Of a DNA stretch of 8,615 nucleotides, positions 6,479 through 8,615 are shown in pieces. The notes under the pieces were generated by a model. The model was not told the origin of the DNA, made no database searches, and saw only the letters and a program-made list of their open reading frames with translations. Both the position numbers and the translations under genes were made by a program. The stretch's first letter is position 1; every line of letters starts with the position of its first letter. Source of the stretch: Chloroflexota bacterium (GTDB lineage: Bacteria; Chloroflexota; Limnocylindria; Limnocylindrales; CSP1-4); contig SCTE01000520.1 in assembly GCA_004298915.1 (NCBI GenBank), positions 1 to 8,615 on the forward strand, written 5' to 3'.

Positions 6479-7531
6479 TCAGCGCGGCGGCCGGATGTAG
6501 GTCTCGGTCACCAGCACGCGCTCCATCGAATCCATCTCCTGGAGGACGACGCCGGTGCCGCGGGCGACGCAGGTCAGCGGATCGTCGGCAATGTGGACGG
6601 GCATCTGGGTCGCTTCGGCCACGCGCCGATCGAGGCCGGCAAGGAGCGCGCCGCCGCCGGCGATGACGATGCCCTGGTCCATGATGTCGGCCACGAGCTC
6701 CGGTGGCGTCTCCTCGATCGTGTCCCGGATGGTGTCCACGATCTGGGTCACCGACGGCTCGATGGCCTCGCGAATCTGGTCCGCGCCGACCTCGACGCTT
6801 CGCGGCAGGCCGGTCAGCAGGTCGCGGCCCCGGAGGTTCACGCGCTGCTGGTCCCACTCGCCGGGGTAGGCGGATCCGATCGCGACCTTGATGTCCTCGG
6901 CGGTCCGCTCGCCGAGCAGGAGGTTGTACTCGCGCCGGGCGAAGTTGACGATGTCCTGGTCCATCTCGTCACCGCCGATCCGGATCGACCGGCTGACGAC
7001 GATGCCGCCGAGGCTGATGACCGCGACCTCGGTCGTGCCGCCGCCGATGTCCACGATCAGGCTGCCGGACGGTTCACTGACCGGCAATCCGGCCCCGATG
7101 GCGGCGGCCATGGGCTCCTCGATGAGCCGAGCCCAGCGCGCCCCGGCGTTCAGCGCGGCGTCCTTGACGGCCCGCTTCTCCACCTCGGTGACGCCCGACG
7201 GGATGCCGATGAGCATGCGTGGCCGGGCAATCAGCCCGATCCGGTCGTGAACCTTGTCGACGAAGTACTTGATCATCTGCTCGGTCACGTCGAAGTCGCT
7301 GATGACGCCGTCGCGCAGCGGCCGGACGGCAACGATGTTGGCCGGCGTGCGACCGACCATCCGCTTCGCCTCGGCCCCGACCGCGAGGACCCGTCGGGTC
7401 CGCGCCTCGATCGCCACGACGGACGGCTCGCTGATGACGATGCCCCGGTCACGGACGTGGACGAGCGTGTTGGCGGTACCCAGGTCGATACCGATGTCGC
7501 GGGAAAAGATGCCGAGCAGGCGGTCAAGCAT
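6479..7531 (-). CDS. mreB: Rod shape-determining protein MreB, actin-like ATPase
   Basis: 350 codons, ATG start, TGA stop, close to the usual MreB length. MreB polymerises on the inner membrane face, and its filaments guide lateral wall synthesis. The actin-fold nucleotide motifs are all present: phosphate-1 DIGIDLGTANT (12-22), phosphate-2 IVDIGGGTTEVAVISLGG (159-176) and the adenosine motif GIVIAGGGALLAGLD (287-301), with LIEEPMAAAIG (136-146) holding the conserved glutamates. The N-terminus LLGIFSRDIG is short and amphipathic-looking, as in MreBs that bind the membrane directly. GAGGA lies 12 nt upstream of the ATG, slightly long for a ribosome binding site, but no better start is visible. 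A promoter candidate lies about 70 nt upstream, so mreB probably heads its own unit with mreC. Confidence 0.97.
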   Translation of the reverse strand: MLDRLLGIFSRDIGIDLGTANTLVHVRDRGIVISEPSVVAIEARTRRVLAVGAEAKRMVGRTPANIVAVRPLRDGVISDFDVTEQMIKYFVDKVHDRIGLIARPRMLIGIPSGVTEVEKRAVKDAALNAGARWARLIEEPMAAAIGAGLPVSEPSGSLIVDIGGGTTEVAVISLGGIVVSRSIRIGGDEMDQDIVNFARREYNLLLGERTAEDIKVAIGSAYPGEWDQQRVNLRGRDLLTGLPRSVEVGADQIREAIEPSVTQIVDTIRDTIEETPPELVADIMDQGIVIAGGGALLAGLDRRVAEATQMPVHIADDPLTCVARGTGVVLQEMDSMERVLVTETYIRPPR

Positions 7532-7598
7532 GCGGGGTGGGAATCCTCAGCGGATGACGTCTCAGGGCCGTGTTGCCAGCGCCCGGTTGAGCCCGAGC

Positions 7599-7604
7599 AG
7601 TATA
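7599..7604 (-). promoter_or_regulatory. Promoter -10 element (TATACT) for mreBC
   Basis: TATACT on the minus strand matches the sigma70 -10 consensus at five of six positions and stands out in a very GC-rich region. The expected start of transcription near 7592 gives a leader of about 60 nt before mreB. The best -35-like hexamer, TTGGCG (7625-7630), is 20 nt upstream, longer than the ideal 17, so the promoter may be weak or activator-dependent. Confidence 0.5.
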
Positions 7605-7620
7605 CCCACGACCCCGTGGG
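7605..7620. promoter_or_regulatory. Perfect inverted repeat inside the mreB promoter spacer, possible operator
   Basis: CCCACG and CGTGGG flank a 4-nt loop, directly next to the TATACT box. A protein bound here would block or remodel RNA polymerase at this promoter. As RNA it could also form a hairpin for transcripts reading through from the ABC gene. Confidence 0.4.
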
Positions 7621-7650
7621 GAGTCGCCAACGGGCGGTTGTCCTCGGAGG

Positions 7651-7679
7651 AACGGTCGGACCGGCGCCCCGCGACCGTT
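7651..7679 (-). terminator. Terminator-like hairpin after the ABC exporter gene
   Basis: Perfect 8-bp inverted repeat AACGGTCG/CGACCGTT with a 13-nt GC-rich loop, starting 34 nt past the ABC stop codon. On the minus strand the stem ends in TT followed by CCTCC, so the U-tract is poor. It separates the ABC gene from the mreB promoter. Confidence 0.5.
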
Positions 7680-7713
7680 GGGCCGATGCTCTGTGCGATG
7701 GTCGGGCTGCGGC

Positions 7714-8615
7714 CTACGCGACGGGGTCGAGGGCCTCCTCGAACTGGCTCGCGTACAGCTCGTGATAGAAGCCGCGCGCCGCGAGGAGCTCGGCATGCTT
7801 CCCCTGCTCCACGATGCTGCCCTCGTTCATGACGAGGATCAGGTCCGCATCACGAATGGTCGACAGGCGGTGGGCGATCACGAAGGCTGTCCGACCGCGC
7901 ATGAGGCGGGCCATCGCGCGCTGGATGAGGACCTCGGTCCGTGTGTCGACCGACGACGTCGCCTCGTCGAGGATCAGGATCCTCGGGTCGGCGATGAACG
8001 CCCGGGCAATCGTCAGCAGCTGCTTCTCGCCCTGCGAGACGCTGGTCGCGTCGTCGTCGAGGACCGTCGCGTAGCCGTCGGGCAGGGTCCGCACGAAGTG
8101 ATCGACATGGGCCGCCTCCGCGGCCTCGTTCAGGCGCTCGTCCGGGACGTCGCCGTCGGCGCCATAGGCGATGTTCTCGCGGATCGTCCCGTTGAACAGC
8201 CAGGCATCCTGGAGGACCATCCCGAACGTGCGTCTGAGGTCGTCGCGGGTGAGGTCCCGGATGTCGACCCCGTCGAGCTGGATCGAGCCCGCGGTCACGT
8301 CGTAGAACCGCATCAGGAGGTTGACCAGGGTGGTCTTGCCGGCGCCCGTAGGGCCCACGATCGCGACGGTCCGGCCCGGCTGCACGTCGAGGTTGAGCCC
8401 CTCGATGAGCGGCTTGTCCGGCGCGTACCGGAAGGCGACGTCGGCGAACCGGACGTGGCCGATGGTGGCTTCGCGCGGCTTCGGGGTCGCGGTGTCGGGG
8501 ACTTCCTCCGCCTCGTCGAGAAGCTCGAAGACCCGCTCCGCGGACGCCACGGCGCTCTGGAGGACGTTGACGATCGAGGCGGCCTGGATGATCGGCATCG
8601 TGAACTGGCGCGAGT
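7714..8615 (-). CDS. ABC exporter (fused permease/ATPase type), ATP-binding end; N-terminus beyond the window
   Basis: The frame is open to the right edge and ends at TAG (7714-7716). An ATG at 8598 exists but is internal: residues on both sides of it (SRQFTMPIIQAASIVNVLQSAVASAERVFELLDE) form the last part of a typical exporter membrane domain and the linker to the ATPase. Counting from that Met, the ATPase has Walker A GPTGAGKTT (82-90), Q-loop Q130, signature SVSQGEKQ (186-193), Walker B RILILDE (206-212), D-loop SSVD (215-218) and H-loop H243. The SQGEKQ signature replaces the classical LSGGQ and, from memory, is common in one half of heterodimeric exporters of the multidrug/lipid type (TM288 or LmrD-like). 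The partner would then lie upstream, outside the window. Substrate cannot be told. A hairpin after the stop suggests it is transcribed separately from mreB. Confidence 0.92.
   Translation of the reverse strand, partial: SRQFTMPIIQAASIVNVLQSAVASAERVFELLDEAEEVPDTATPKPREATIGHVRFADVAFRYAPDKPLIEGLNLDVQPGRTVAIVGPTGAGKTTLVNLLMRFYDVTAGSIQLDGVDIRDLTRDDLRRTFGMVLQDAWLFNGTIRENIAYGADGDVPDERLNEAAEAAHVDHFVRTLPDGYATVLDDDATSVSQGEKQLLTIARAFIADPRILILDEATSSVDTRTEVLIQRAMARLMRGRTAFVIAHRLSTIRDADLILVMNEGSIVEQGKHAELLAARGFYHELYASQFEEALDPVA

Noticed and set aside
4531..6666. Long plus-strand open frame of 711 codons spanning parts of three minus-strand genes and two gaps
   Set aside because: It crosses gene borders of well-supported genes (mreB, mreC, caspase-like), shows no recognisable domain and has biased composition. 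It is an antisense shadow of GC-rich coding sequence.
7642..7650. CCTCGGAGG as a small palindrome near the mreB promoter
   Set aside because: Too short and GC-only; expected by chance in this sequence.
6386..7765. Plus-strand open frame of 459 codons opposite mreB
   Set aside because: mreB on the other strand is unambiguous. The plus-strand product is Asp/Arg/His-rich and featureless.
8022..8048. SQGEKQ instead of LSGGQ as a sign of a defective ABC ATPase
   Set aside because: Walker A, Walker B with its glutamate, Q-loop and H-loop are all intact, and this signature variant is familiar in one half of heterodimeric exporters.
7596..8598. ATG at 8598 as the true start of a stand-alone ABC ATPase
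   Set aside because: The frame stays open to the window edge, and the residues around this Met are the end of an exporter membrane domain plus linker, so the gene is a fused permease/ATPase that continues outside.

Overview
The window is a stretch of very GC-rich bacterial chromosome (clearly above 60% G+C by eye) in which every credible gene lies on the minus strand, so transcription runs from high to low coordinates. In that order the genes are: the C-terminal end of an ABC exporter subunit (cut by the right edge), mreB, mreC, a secreted protein with a caspase/gingipain-like N-terminal domain and three cell-wall-binding repeats, and a secreted family-18 glycosidase whose own cell-wall-binding repeats are cut by the left edge. 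MreBC together with CWB2-type wall-binding repeats, actinobacterial/chloroflexotan-looking ABC motifs and high G+C suggests a rod-shaped, Gram-positive-like or monoderm lineage. A GC-rich Chloroflexota relative (for example a Limnocylindria-type lineage) is my best guess, with Actinomycetota as the alternative. This is inference from protein style, not from a marker gene.

Layout. 7714-8615: ABC exporter, partial. 7532-7713: intergenic, with a terminator-like hairpin behind the ABC gene and a credible mreB promoter (TATACT) whose spacer holds a perfect inverted repeat. 6479-7531: mreB. 46-nt gap. 5479-6432: mreC. No mreD follows. 5239-5478: intergenic, with overlapping inverted repeats just after mreC. 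2932-5238: the caspase-like CWB2 protein, starting at TTG. 2740-2931: intergenic, with a small hairpin and a weak promoter candidate. 1-2739: the GH18 glycosidase, partial. No intergenic stretch exceeds 300 bases. I saw no tRNA, rRNA, CRISPR array, insertion sequence or phage gene.

How the genes fit together. MreB and MreC organise the elongation machinery for the cell wall from the cytoplasmic face and across the membrane. The two secreted proteins appear to act on, or be displayed in, the finished wall. Both carry the same C-terminal series of modules: an SH3-like segment, an Ig-like domain with an 'xPNGDG' signature, then CWB2 repeats. They differ in the N-terminal domain: a probable cysteine peptidase of clan CD type in one and a YaaH-like GH18 domain in the other. 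The most interesting point is this swap of catalytic heads on a common wall anchor next to a reduced mreBC locus.
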